Assembly (NCBI GenBank): GCA_036852015.1
Contig: JAANDG010000036.1
Location: forward strand, 213,501 to 277,500
Origin: Pelodera strongyloides
Lineage: Eukaryota; Nematoda; Chromadorea; Rhabditida; Rhabditidae
Length of the DNA stretch: 64,000 nucleotides
Direction: 5' to 3'
This document shows, piece by piece, positions 1-10,415 of this stretch (positions within the stretch are counted from its first letter, which is position 1; each line of letters opens with the position of its first letter). The notes beneath the pieces were generated by a model. The model made no database searches, had not been told where the DNA came from, and worked only from the letters and a program-made list of their open reading frames with translations. The position numbers and the translations under genes are program-made.

Positions 1-1252
1 CATCTCCGTACATCCCGTCGCAGTACTGTGCACCCTCATACATCCCGTGAGATATACGTACACCCTCATACATCCCGTTGGGTATACATCTTCGTACATC
101 ACTGTACATATTTTTTTGAACACCATGTTTTTAAGGATACATTTTGCCCTAGAAAACGTGCAAAATAAAGTGAATGGTATGACTAAATATCGAATGAAAA
201 TTATGAAAAAAAAACATTAGCTGTTTCACTGAGAATACCCTAATAAAAAAAAAACATATTCATTTTCATAATCATAGACGATGAAGCTTCCTTCGCTCAC
301 CACTTCACAACCAAATTTTCCATCTAACACCTGTTTTCTGCATCATCAATACGATGTATTTATATATTCAGATATACAGCCAAGTATCGTAGCCTGTACA
401 GTTAAGGATGCGAGAGACACGCAGAAGTTAGGGGTACATCGGTGCACCTTGGACAAGAGCCAACTGGTACCCTGGGCCATTGCCAAATGGAGTACACACA
501 CACACACGACATTTTCACACTAAACATAAGTGCAAATTGAATGTTGGTGTTGTTAGACCATGCATTAAAGTATTTGGGGTGTTTATTTTAGATTACGCAA
601 TTTTTAATTTGTGTTAACCACAGTTTCTCCTAATTTAGCATTGGACAGCTTGTCATCTGCGTCTGCAGAAGCAGGATCTCCTACACTTACCAACACCAAC
701 ATTCAATTTGCTCTTATGTTTCGTTTGAAAATGTGTGCTCCATTTGGCATTGGTCCAGGGTATCATTCTCTTCGTATCCCTACCTGTACATGCTATGACG
801 GTGATAGTTGGCTGTATATCTGCATATATAAAAAATATATTGAATTGAAGATGCAGAAAACAGGTGTTAGATGGAAACGGGGTTGTGAAGTGATGAGCGA
901 AGGAAGCGGAACATTGATACTGGAGCATAGAGTATTCTTAGTGAAACAGTTAATATTTTTTCATAATTTTCATTCGATATTTAGTCACACCATTCACTAT
1001 ATTTTGCACATTTTCTAGTGCAAAATGTATCCTTAAAAACATGGTGTTCAAAAAGATTTGTAGAGTGATATACGAGGATGTATATCCCACGGGATGTATG
1101 AGGGTGTACCGTATTGCTACGGGATGTATGCGGGTGTACAGTAATGCGACGGGATGTACGGAGATGTACGAAGATGTACGGCTTCCCGACGGGATGTACG
1201 GGGCAGTACAAAGATGTACGTATGTATGGGGGATGAATGGAGGGTGTCTTCT
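1..1252. mobile_element. Foldback element with long inverted arms and minisatellite ends
   Basis: Positions about 97-555 reappear in reverse complement at about 697-1070, leaving a loop of about 140 bp. Outside the matching arms both ends carry irregular repeats built on ACGGGATGTATG and GGGTGTAC (1-110 and about 1070-1220). Arm identity is high in the outer 140 bp and looser inside. No transposase reading frame is seen, so this is most likely a non-autonomous foldback transposon. The left end may continue outside the window. Its right edge is about 50 bp from the last visible exon of the neighbouring lectin gene. Confidence 0.8.
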
Positions 1253-1307
1253 CCAATAAGCCTTAACTATGGAGTGCTTTCAACTAGGACACAATGAAGG
1301 AACTCAC

Positions 1308-4300
1308 CAGCAACAAATTTATTTTCTTCCACAGAATGAATAGAAATCAAGCCAAATCCTATTTCTGAGCACTTGGCTACGCAATTCGGGTTGTCCAAAT
1401 ACTCGTCAAGAAATAAGGCATAGTGTAGGTCGCCGGAGTCAGAGGTAAACTGACGAAAGCTTTCTGAAAGGCTTTCTGAAAGGCTCTCAAGCTAAATGGT
1501 GCAGAGAAAAGAGAATGAGAAACACATAGGCGCCTTATTTGCCTATTGTTGAACAGGCATAAATTCCAAGTGATCCTTACTTGTCCGTACATAAATTCTA
1601 AGCATAATTCAACAACACGGGAAACAACAAGCCAAGAACCTGAAATTGCCGAATAATTGAAGTTCCACTGGCATCTTTCTTGCGGAGAAGGCGGTGCGTT
1701 CAGGAAATTCTTCATCTACAAAGCAAAAGTTGCTTCCTATGTGAACCGATGATAGACGACTGTTAAAGCTCAATGGACCACTGGTTCCATGGTACCTGAG
1801 CTGGGTCGAAACATTCACGATAGAGGCACCAGACAAAATTGCAGGAATCTCTGCAACTATTTACAGTGAATCCGGCTCACGCGAAGTTACAGTGGGTACA
1901 CGGTCATTTCTTCGTCCACCTGGGCTGAAGGAAGAAGTGGCCAGCTTATCGAAGTTTCGACTTATTTATTTTCTTCAAGGTCTTCACCCGACTGTTATGC
2001 AAGCCGATGTCTTCTTACTCCTTTTGCGCGGCATTCTAAGTTTAATGGTGACCTGATCTATAGTCGTGACCAGATACCGATGGCGTACGTCATGTCAGGT
2101 TGAAGAGCTTTACGCGGGATTTCCATTGGAAGTTCAAGGTCCCTAACGCCTCGGATGTTACCAAATAATGCCAGGCAGGTCATTGTCCTCCGCGAAGTTG
2201 TTCTGACAAGTTTGTCGAGGGCTTTCGACAAGGTCAAACGCCTTTCCGAAGTCAAGGGCTACCAGGGGTCCCGGAGCTCGGGTCCTTCGGTGTCTTCTCA
2301 ATGACCTGATTCTGGACGAATGAGGAAATTATTTTGAAATAACGCGAAACTCGGCTCCAGTGCGGCACCAGATTTGGGTGGGGTGCCGCTCCAAAAAAAG
2401 TGGGGGTGCGACACTAGATCTGCACCCCCCCCCCCCGAAGAGTGCCGTACAGGTGCCAGGCTGGTGCGTATCTGGTGCCAAGATACCACAACCTGGCGTG
2501 AAACAGGTGCGCCAGAGGTGCCCAGCTGGTGCGAAACTAGAGCCAATAGGTGCGACAGAGGTGCCTATCTGGTGCCAAACTAGAGCCACAAAAAGTAGAC
2601 TACAAACTACAAACTGGGGAGACCCGTCCTGGGCTACCCGCTCCCGCCTCACACAAAAATAGCACACTAGACAAATAATGCAGCAATTCAGTAAAAAAAA
2701 CTTTACTTCAGTGCAATAATATGACAATAAAATACACGAGTAAAAAAAAAATTGATAAAAACACATAACTGTTAAAAAAGAGAGCGGCGATTAGCAAAAG
2801 CAAAATAGTACAGACATATTTGTGGTGCTCAAACAACAAAATATCAGAGCAATCAACACCGTATGACTACATTAACACAATAGTATGCATACTACTAAGT
2901 ACTAAGTAAATGCTGTGCAACAAACAAAAAAAAAGGAACTATTTACTGCATAATACTAAAGTGGATAAAAAAGGTTCGATTTATTAGTACCGTCGTTATA
3001 AACGGATGCTGTGGTCCCCACTTAGCAAGGCAGCGTTGCGTTCAGATGCCCACTTGTCTCAGTTTCGGTAAGAACTGAGACTGAGACGCAGAATGGATGT
3101 CCCTGGCCCTCTGTCCTGAAATATAGAAAGTTAACAGGAGTACAACTGACGGGTAACCGTCGGGTAAACTTGGACGACGGGGCCGAACCAATAATAATAA
3201 AACAGTTGGTGCCACTACATTTCCTACTTTAGCGTTACTTACTGCACAGGAAACAGGGTACCAACGGTGGCTTCGCACGCATAAAAACAACAGAAATGTA
3301 GAAAATATAAATTGACTTACATAGTTTCAATTTCCAGTAGAGGTCCAAGCGATCGCGTCTTCGGATTCCGATGACTCTCCATTTCCATATCTAAAAAGTA
3401 CTCAGTGGTTAAACTCGCGCTTGCTTATCATGCAATTTTCATGGGTCTAGCGTCTAGCAAATTAGTAAATCGATATTATATCTAGTTTGGGAAATTTGCA
3501 TATATATCATACGCCTGATATGTTCAGATGCAGGTACCAACGATACGTTTAACAAACTAGTCACAATACTAATTTAGGGAATGGGAATAAAGTTAGAAGA
3601 AAGCTCATTGCAATTAGCACATCATAACGCAAATATACCGCAAGCCATGCGATTCTACTTGGCAAAAATAATACCCAAACAATAGAACTGAACGTAAATT
3701 TTCCAACCAGAGAAGCGTAAAAGAGCACCGGTACCGTTTCACGATTTCGGCAGCAAGGGACGAGGTCTTCAACGAAACTACAAAAAAAATCATTGGCATT
3801 TGGCAAAACCTACTCATCAGAATATTAGCTCTGTGACATACACTAGACTAGCTACTATTTAGGCTTAGGGATGGTGAACGTTGAGCTGGCACATTCATGT
3901 ACTCAATGTGATAAGCATGGAGTGCCACGAAATCATTGTAAAAAAGAAAAGAATCCTGAATCCTGAAGTTTTGAATGTTCTGTTCGCTCCACTTTAAGCA
4001 AAACAATGTTTCGCCCCGGTGATACGGAAAGGACAAAGTGGAGCATAAGTTTAATCAATAGCGCGCACATAATCTAACTCACGTTCATGGTTCGTCCGGA
4101 TTTTGTCGTCTTTGATCCTTCTGAATTGCAACGAGCCGCCCAGTTGTTGGACAGGCAATCCGTCGGTCATGGGCTAAAACCACTGTAAAAATAAGATGCA
4201 GAGAAAAAAAATCATAGAATATGGTACTATGTTGCTATGTATCGTCACCCCGGCTCCATAGTAAAATCACCCGAAGTGCGGCAAAAACGTGTGACGCAAA

Positions 4301-5940
4301 ATTAGCGGCCGGCGTATGATGTTACCGGTAATGCTCCATATTTGACAGTAAGCGTAACACGTTTAGTAAACGAGAAACCAAACAAACGGCAAACTCTTTG
4401 AAAGATAATATCACAAAAAAACTCACACTCGTCCAAAAACAGCGAAGGCTACATCGGCGTGCTACAACTGCCCAGTAAAAGGTGTCTAGAACAGAACTAT
4501 TCTTATAAATAAATAAGAAGCAATAGATAAATAAAAGCATAATACCAGAAAAACTGTGTAGAATACAAATTTGGATTGATTGGATATCAAATTTGGAAAT
4601 TTATTTACTTGCGCATGCATTGTGCATTTATATACCGTACTTGACTGCTCGTCTACGGTACCAGAATATTGTTTAATAAACACAACACCAAATTAATTAT
4701 GACAGTAACAAACAAACTAATCATTTCAAAGAAAAACGAAAAGTAACAAAGCGAAAAATGGGCATTGGCTGCGTAGGCCGATTTTACGGTCTTCACTGAG
4801 TATCGCGTATTTTATGTGCACAGGTACTTGGCTCCAAATTGGCACCAGCTTGGCACCTGTGTCGCACCCCGGCTCCAGTTTCGCACCTATGCCGCACCCC
4901 CACTTTTTCCCAACTCTTCCAAACTCCCAAAACTAGAACCAGGCTGGTGCGTATCTGGTGCCGCTCTCCTTTTCCGTGCCGTACGGGTGCGGCACCCCGA
5001 CCGAGTTTCCCCAGTGAACCACCTTGTGCAAAGTAAGGGGCCGATGGAAGAAATGTATCACGCATTCCAAATCATTTGTGAAGTGATACTACAGCAGGTC
5101 AAACATTTTGTGAGTTCATCTTTATACATATTACCGCAACATACGTGCGTTTTTTAAAGAAAGAAAACTCACGCGATAATATCCTTCGTATTCACCTGGT
5201 TCAACCTGCGAAGCATTCAAGAGGACACATTCTGAATTATCTAAAGAGAAAACGGTATTGATTATCCTTTATCTGAATGGAGGGATGCTGCGGTATGCGG
5301 TATATACGAACGATGTTTGTGTATTGTACCAAAACTAACTGAAAGCAAATCCAAAGCAAAAATTTGCTTCAGCGTCAGCGGATTGCATCAAACATTTGCG
5401 GCCACAGTCTTGCTCCATTTCCTCTGTTTCCCTTTTGGATTCGCCATCAAACGGAGTCCATAGAAATGTCGTTTCACCTGTGGAAGTGTAGGAGACCTGC
5501 AGCATAAAAGAGGCACAGAACGTTGCTTGGGCACTAGTTGGGTACTGGACAAATGCAATACTATCTGCAATCTTTCGTACGTAATACACGGAAACAGACG
5601 TCCAGAATCAATTTGTTGTCGGGTACTACACAAACATTAGGTTTTTCTTTGCTCTGTCCCCAATTTTTTTTAAATACATACATATATCGCGCTAGTTGGC
5701 GACAAAGCTCACAGTATAATAACAGCTCTTCGTTCAAGGTCTGTATAGTAGAAATTTCAAAGGCATATAGTAAATAATACCTACCCCAGCGACACGGTAG
5801 AAACAGAAGGATGAAATGATGCTGAATAGTATTGGACAGTGCATCACATCCAGAAGCATGCAGTACAGAGCTGCACCACTTTTACGTATGAAACATTCAT
5901 ACAAACTCATTTGCTGGTACGCATCGGCAAATGTTGCCAT
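1308..5940 (-). CDS. PAN-like / C-type lectin protein A (3' end not in window)
   Basis: Likely a secreted or membrane lectin-like protein. Candidate exons: 5785-5940 (start codon, hydrophobic stretch that could be a signal or anchor), 5340-5544, 5173-5240, 1640-1715 and 1308-1463. The second and third carry spaced cysteines (QDCGRKC, ANFCFGFAF, SECVLLN, EYEGYYR), the layout of nematode PAN_3/CUB-like modules. The last two hold CQWNFNY and the lectin signature GFGLISIHSVEENKFV. Splice phases (0,1,0,1,1) are those of the paralogue at 7.4-9.4 kb, which supports the model. The rest of the lectin domain is missing: a foldback element starts about 50 bp past the last exon, so the gene is either cut off or continues past base 1. 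A 3.4-kb intron separates the PAN and lectin halves, where the paralogue has only 172 bp. Two separate gene pieces are therefore possible. Confidence 0.62.
2345..2600. repeat. GGTGC-rich dispersed repeat, copy 1
   Basis: This stretch is dense in the word GGTGC(C/G) and in CTGGTGC, and includes the shared phrase GGCTGGTGCGTATCTGGTGC. The same phrase and style occur at 4816-5010 and, more loosely, at 40690-40830. It also contains a run of about 13 C. Open frames over it are repeat artefacts. The flank 1840-2340 has no gene that I can support. Confidence 0.65.
3022..4170 (-). CDS. Candidate small three-exon gene, 83 residues, unknown function
   Basis: Not recognised. Coding pieces 4083-4170, 3321-3390 and 3022-3115 join in one frame with splice phases 1 then 2 and end at a TAA. 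The start codon (MTDGLPVQQLGGSLQF) lies three bases after an acceptor-like GGTTTTAG, as for other genes here. Acceptors TACTTTTTAG and TATATTTCAG and donors GTGAGT and GTAAGT are good. The C-terminal part (HPFCVSVSVLTETE, HLNATLPC) has two cysteines and an N-glycosylation-like NAT. It lies inside the long intron of lectin gene A on the same strand, which is odd; the exons may be spurious or belong to a gene that split the lectin gene. Other splice-like fragments at about 3.75-3.83 and 4.39-4.43 kb stay unassigned. Confidence 0.33.
4816..5010. repeat. GGTGC/GCACC-rich dispersed repeat, copy 2
   Basis: Same word composition as the copy at 2345-2600, including the shared phrase around CTGGTGCGTATCTGGTGCC. 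Part of the stretch is in the opposite orientation (GGCACC words). It lies in the long intron of lectin gene A. Confidence 0.6.
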
Positions 5941-6968
5941 GCAACTAATGCCACCGATAATTTATCTTTTCCTCAAAACAATATAAGCTGAATTAACTTC
6001 TGAATTAAGTCCATAAAACTTTCCGACAGAGAATAGCTAGGCAACTCGTAAGCAAACCGAAGCGGCACTCGCTGAACGGAAATGAGAAGGGGCAAAGGGG
6101 AAGAAAACACAGTCCATGTCATGTGTTTTGTTGTTGGAGCATGTATGCCCAGCTCCACACAGATATGCAGAAGGGGCCTATATGCATTTGCGGGAATATA
6201 AATTTGTTCTGCTGGAGTTGGAATCTGGCCTTTGGGGAAAATACGAATAGTTGATGGTCTGGAACACCAGGGTTATGAGGTATGATGAATCAGCTTTGTG
6301 GGAAAATTATATGGTAGAGTGTTTGTCATGGAATGTAAACTTCAGTGTCATGAGGGCTGCAGAAGCATTTGGTCCTCCTCAGTTGTTTTTTGCGGCGCAT
6401 TCGCCATCGTTGGTTACCAGGCTCGCCATACAGAACCATCGTTGGTTGGCATGCTGACCACACAGGACATAAAACAGCCGAAAAAGGTGCCGTTGCCGTT
6501 CCTTCCGATCTAACTGCAGACACAGTTTGCGCCAGTCGATACAAAACACAGCCAATTCGCAGAAAAGATAGTGCGAAAAAAATAAAATAAAAATAAAGCA
6601 CGAGAAACGCCTTTCATTGAACTACAATTTGTCGTGCACACATGTTACGCTTGTTAGTTATACACAATATCTACTTCACACAAAAAAAATGCAATCTCTG
6701 CGCTATACGATCCATGTACTCAGAAAATATGAATTGTTCTTTTATCCCGGTTCGAGTCGTCGTGCACACAAACAGTTGAGCTCCCAATCACATGGAAAAT
6801 CATTCCATTTATACGCTTGTCCGAGGTTTTGAGCCTGAAATTAATTAAGTAAACTGCATATTCCTTATGTTACTAGTTTTGCTGTTCTAATGAAATTTTA
6901 ACAAATTTTAATCATTTACCACGAAAACCAGGTGTAAACACATATCATTTTTGCAATCAAGGGCAAAT

Positions 6969-7332
6969 TTAAAGGGATCGGCTCACCTTAAATTGTGTCT
7001 GTTTTTATTGTTTCTTTATTTTCTATAAAGGATAATAAAAATTTGGAATACAAAAAGTAGTGTTCAATTTCAATACTCACGAAGATATTGGGTGATAAAG
7101 TGGTGGATTGATCGGCCCCGAATGCAAAAAGGGTAATTGTCTCTATACAAACAAGGCAGGGCAATTGCCCTTTTTGCATTTCGGACCGATCAATCCACCA
7201 CTTTATCACCCAATATCTTCGTGAGTACTGAAATTGAACACTACTTTTTGTATTCCAAATTTTTATTATCCTTTATAGAAAATAAAGAAACAAAAAAAAC
7301 AGACACAATTTAAGGTGAGCCGATCCCTTTAA
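6969..7332. mobile_element. TTAA-flanked palindromic MITE (AGGGATCGG family), copy 1
   Basis: TTAA followed by AGGGATCGGCTCACC at the left matches the reverse complement plus TTAA at the right. The arms are about 170 bp each and nearly identical around a spacer of about 20 bp. The duplicated TTAA is the target site of piggyBac-type elements; nematode palindromic TTAA repeats are known. A close relative is at 26089-26442. No coding capacity. Confidence 0.88.
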
Positions 7333-7395
7333 TGTAAAAGAGCAACGTGCAACCCGCTATGTCAAGTTAGTAAAAAAAAAATCAAAAAATCTTTG

Positions 7396-9421
7396 CTAAT
7401 GAAGTATGCTGAACATTTCCCATATTTTGGAAAAACGGGAGAATATTTTTTTCATATTAAATACGCAGGTTTTGTGCAGAAATACGGTACTATTGGCAGA
7501 ATCAGTTTTTGGGATGATACTTGCAAACCCATAATAAAATACCGAACAGTCTTCGATTCCCTTATCGTCGTCTGGTTCAGTGCCGATCCAAGGCGCATCT
7601 TCCTCCACAAACGCTGTTCCATCACTAGTGAACAAGATTAACCTTAGAGAATAATAAGCCGCCTACGATATTTGTTGCATATGTTTGTATATACATAACA
7701 TAGACTTCTCTATTCGGCAAATGTTCAAATTTTACGTCGGAACGAACATTCTTAGGACATCATTCTGACATTTGAAAAAAAAAACAATCATGAAGCTTGC
7801 AAACCCGCTTTCAGGAATTTAGGTCTATTTTGAAACAGAAAATGCATGGTTAAATAATTCAGTTTCTTACGCCCAATACCAGACGCTACGGTTGCTCGCA
7901 TTTCGATAGAGACCGAGATGTACAGCGAATTTCGAACCGTGCGCCAACGCGAGGTCTAAATTAAATGTGTACCCAATATATGTATATTAAAGGTCTCTTT
8001 TCCAAGATTGAAGCGAAATACTGGCCGGTTTTTGAAACACATCAGCATTCTTATGCAGCTTATGCAAATAAACATAAATTCGAATAAAAAATCGCGCTAA
8101 ATTCGACCAAATTAGCATAAATACCTAGAATTCAAGTTGTCCGCGATGCGTTTCAAAAACCGGCCGGTATTTCGCTTTAAAGGGTCTAGCCTACGAAAAC
8201 AACGTATAGTTCCTTATTAACTGAGACAACGCCTCGGTAACCGCTCTTATAATCAGCCAAATTACAAACAAAATAATAAATATACTTACGTTTCGTGAGC
8301 CCGACCCTCTAAAACCATATCAGCAATGTTTTTTCGACTGATTGTAAGCAATGATCAGTTGAAGTACATAGAAAGTGAAAGGAGGGAACGCACCGCCAAC
8401 GACATTGTTTTGTTCTAGGGAATGGATAGATACTAAATCGAAGCCAATCCCTGAGCATATAAATTGGCACTCCGGATTTTTCACATCACGATGAACACCA
8501 GCGAAAATATATTGGCGAAAACTCGCTGAAAGTTTAGCATACTGTAGTCCACCTTTCTTCACAGGGAGCGATAGACAGGGGGAGAGAGAAGGGAGACATG
8601 AGGGAGAAGAGGGATGGGTAATATCTGAGCATATGGATTGGCAAGCCAGAGAGAAGAGATAGAATAGAGAGAGAGATAGAATAGAGAGAGAGAGAGTGAA
8701 AGAGAGAGAAAAGAGAGAGAGAGAGAGAATGTTAAAATTTCGCCTAAATGAGAAGAAGTTTAGCTTTGCCGAACCTGATATTGCCTCATACTTGTAATCC
8801 CACTGACAACTTTCCGGTGGGGATGACGCAGCGTTCATATAGTTCGCCATCTAAAAACATTAAAATAATTCCGCTCACCGCCTTAAACCGCCGTAAACCG
8901 CTCACCGCCTTAAACCGCGGTAAACCGCTCACCGCCTTAAACCGCGGTAAACCGCTCACCGCCTAAGGTTGCGGGAAGAACTAATTCTAAGGAAATTTTT
9001 ATTTACGAAAGAAAAACCTCACGCGATAGTATCCGTTGTAAGAACCCGATGCAACTGACGAAGTATTTAGCAGGACACATCGTGAATTTTCTGGAAAAAA
9101 TTCCCTTCTGAATAGCGAAGTTTACATCACTCAACGATGATATTTGGCAAAAAAAAATTCTGCCGTTGGTTCGAAATACCGTATACGATGACAGCTGCCT
9201 ATGAAAGAGACGCAAAACAGCTCAAAACGCAAACCGAAAGCAAATCCGAAGCAAAAATTCGCTTCTGAATCTGCGCATTGTTTCAAACATTTGCCGCCGC
9301 AATCTAGCTCTAGGGCTTCAGTTTCTCTTCCATTATCGTCAGTTTCTTCCGTAAGTGGGGTCCATTGAAACGAAGTTATTCCTGTGGAAGTGTAGGGAAC
9401 CTTGAGTTGGTAAATAAGCTC
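7396..9421 (-). CDS. PAN-like / C-type lectin protein B (5' end unresolved)
   Basis: Likely secreted or surface lectin. Exons 9235-9421, 9023-9090, 8775-8850, 8394-8525, 7871-7955 and 7396-7624 keep one frame through every junction. The first two form a PAN_3/CUB-like cysteine module (LDCGGKCLKQC, ANFCFGFAF, SRCVLLN, GYNGYYR by paralogy). The others form the C-type lectin fold: CQWDYKYEAIS, GFDLVSIHSLEQNNVV, then GLYRNASNRSVWYWADG spanning a junction, and APWIGTEPDDDKGIEDC. The last exon is read through to a stop; the end after EDC is less typical and a further intron there is possible. The exon with signal peptide and start was not found; it should lie upstream of an acceptor at 9422 in phase 0. 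Intron 4 contains a MITE; intron 3 a GA tract; intron 2 a 27-bp minisatellite. Confidence 0.75.
8008..8180. mobile_element. TTAA MITE of the GCGAAATACCGGCCGG family
   Basis: The terminal repeat GCGAAATACTGGCCGG, then TTTTTGAAAC, is matched in reverse complement by GTTTCAAAAACCGGCCGG at the right, ending in CTTTAA. It lies in an intron of lectin gene B. Family members occur at 14300, 27803, 30960, 37575, 37903 and 47926. Confidence 0.85.
8570..8730. repeat. GA-rich simple repeat in lectin B intron
   Basis: Mostly GAGAGA with short interruptions on the plus strand. A long minus-strand reading frame across it (Ser/Leu-rich) is an artefact that reads through the intron. Confidence 0.85.
8868..8965. 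repeat. 27-bp minisatellite, about 3.5 copies
   Basis: The unit reads CCGCTCACCGCCTTAAACCG followed by CGGTAAA. Copies differ by one or two bases. It sits in the short intron between the PAN-like and lectin exons of lectin gene B. Confidence 0.85.
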
Positions 9422-9935
9422 CTATTGTGTCAAATCACAGAGGTAGCAGAAGAACTGAGCTATCACTTCTACTATAGTGACAAAATAAAACCAACTGTTG
9501 ATTTTTAAAGGGATAGGTACACCTCGAATTGCAGCTCGAATTGCACAGTTTATATTGATATTATGACCTATGACGCAAGCTCTCCTACCTCGGGGAGAAA
9601 AGGTATTTTTATGTAATTTTCGCATTGTGAAGGTTTTCGGCCATACTCTCAATAGAAAGCATTCAAAACGGTTTTCGACCCTAGTGAACCTAGGGTCGGG
9701 CTCAGACAAACATTTTGCTATTTTACCATGCATTGTAAACTAGTGTTTTCAATAGTGAATAATTCGGCGCAAGTTTTCTAGCTTGCGGGCAAAAAAAAGA
9801 TATATTCTTTATGCTATTACGCAGAGACTGTTAGACACTTCATTAGCCTTTTGTGTACGAGCTACGTCACACTCAAGCAATCTGGCGGTTTATTTTTCAA
9901 TTCCTAAACGTTTCAGAAACGTAAATTTTCCGCAT
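9422..9935. other. Upstream of lectin B: no gene recognised
   Basis: The first exon of lectin B is expected here or farther right but could not be identified. Position 9509 starts a TTAAAGGGATAGG motif resembling the end of the TTAA MITEs, with no matching right end found. A minus-strand frame at 9422-9733 has no recognisable motif. Confidence 0.4.
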
Positions 9936-10075
9936 GGGGGTGTCCAAGGGTGTCCAAGGGTGTCCAGTGGTGTCCAAGGGTGTCCAGTGGTGTCCAAGGG
10001 TGTCCAAGGGTGTCCAGTGGTGTCCAATGGTGTCCAGTGAGTGTCCAATGGTGTCCGGGTGTATTATCCAATAAG
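9936..10075. repeat. 11-bp GGTGTCCAAGG minisatellite with CCAATAAGCC end
   Basis: About twelve copies of an 11-bp unit, GGTGTCCAAGG or GGTGTCCAGTG, end in GGGTGTATTATCCAATAAGCC split over 10054-10077. The foldback element at 1-1252 ends in a near-identical phrase, and a mirrored version opens the repeat at 43175. The three therefore belong to one family. Confidence 0.75.
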
Positions 10076-10204
10076 CCCATGTTTCTGTGATTTTGGCAAT
10101 TATCCCCTTTTACAGTTTAGAAAGTGTTACTTTGTTGACCACATCTTGTATTGTTGACACCAAATGCTGATAAACAGCAACGACAAAACAATGAAGACAA
10201 AAAA

Positions 10205-10214
10205 AGTTTATTAA
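10205..10214 (-). terminator. Candidate polyadenylation signal of aldolase
   Basis: AATAAA on the minus strand, about 205 bases past the aldolase stop codon and close to the start of a T-rich stretch. Other AT-rich sites nearby could serve instead. Confidence 0.4.
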
Positions 10215-10415
10215 ACATACAACAATAGAAAACACTACCACAAAATCTACACACTACTGATATACTCACTTACCATAAATTCGATAAAAATGCATGCATG
10301 CAATCTCGACAAATTGTAGTAATTTATAAAACTCGGCATTTACATAGATTTTATAATGTACAAATATGAAAATTACTAAAATCGATAATCGATAAAGTCA
10401 ATAATTATCGAATAT

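Noticed and set aside
611..1018. 135-codon plus-strand frame
   Set aside because: Lies within the right arm of the foldback element and is mirrored in part by the left arm.
8868..8965. CRISPR-like array
   Set aside because: Units are contiguous without variable spacers, and the genome is eukaryotic.
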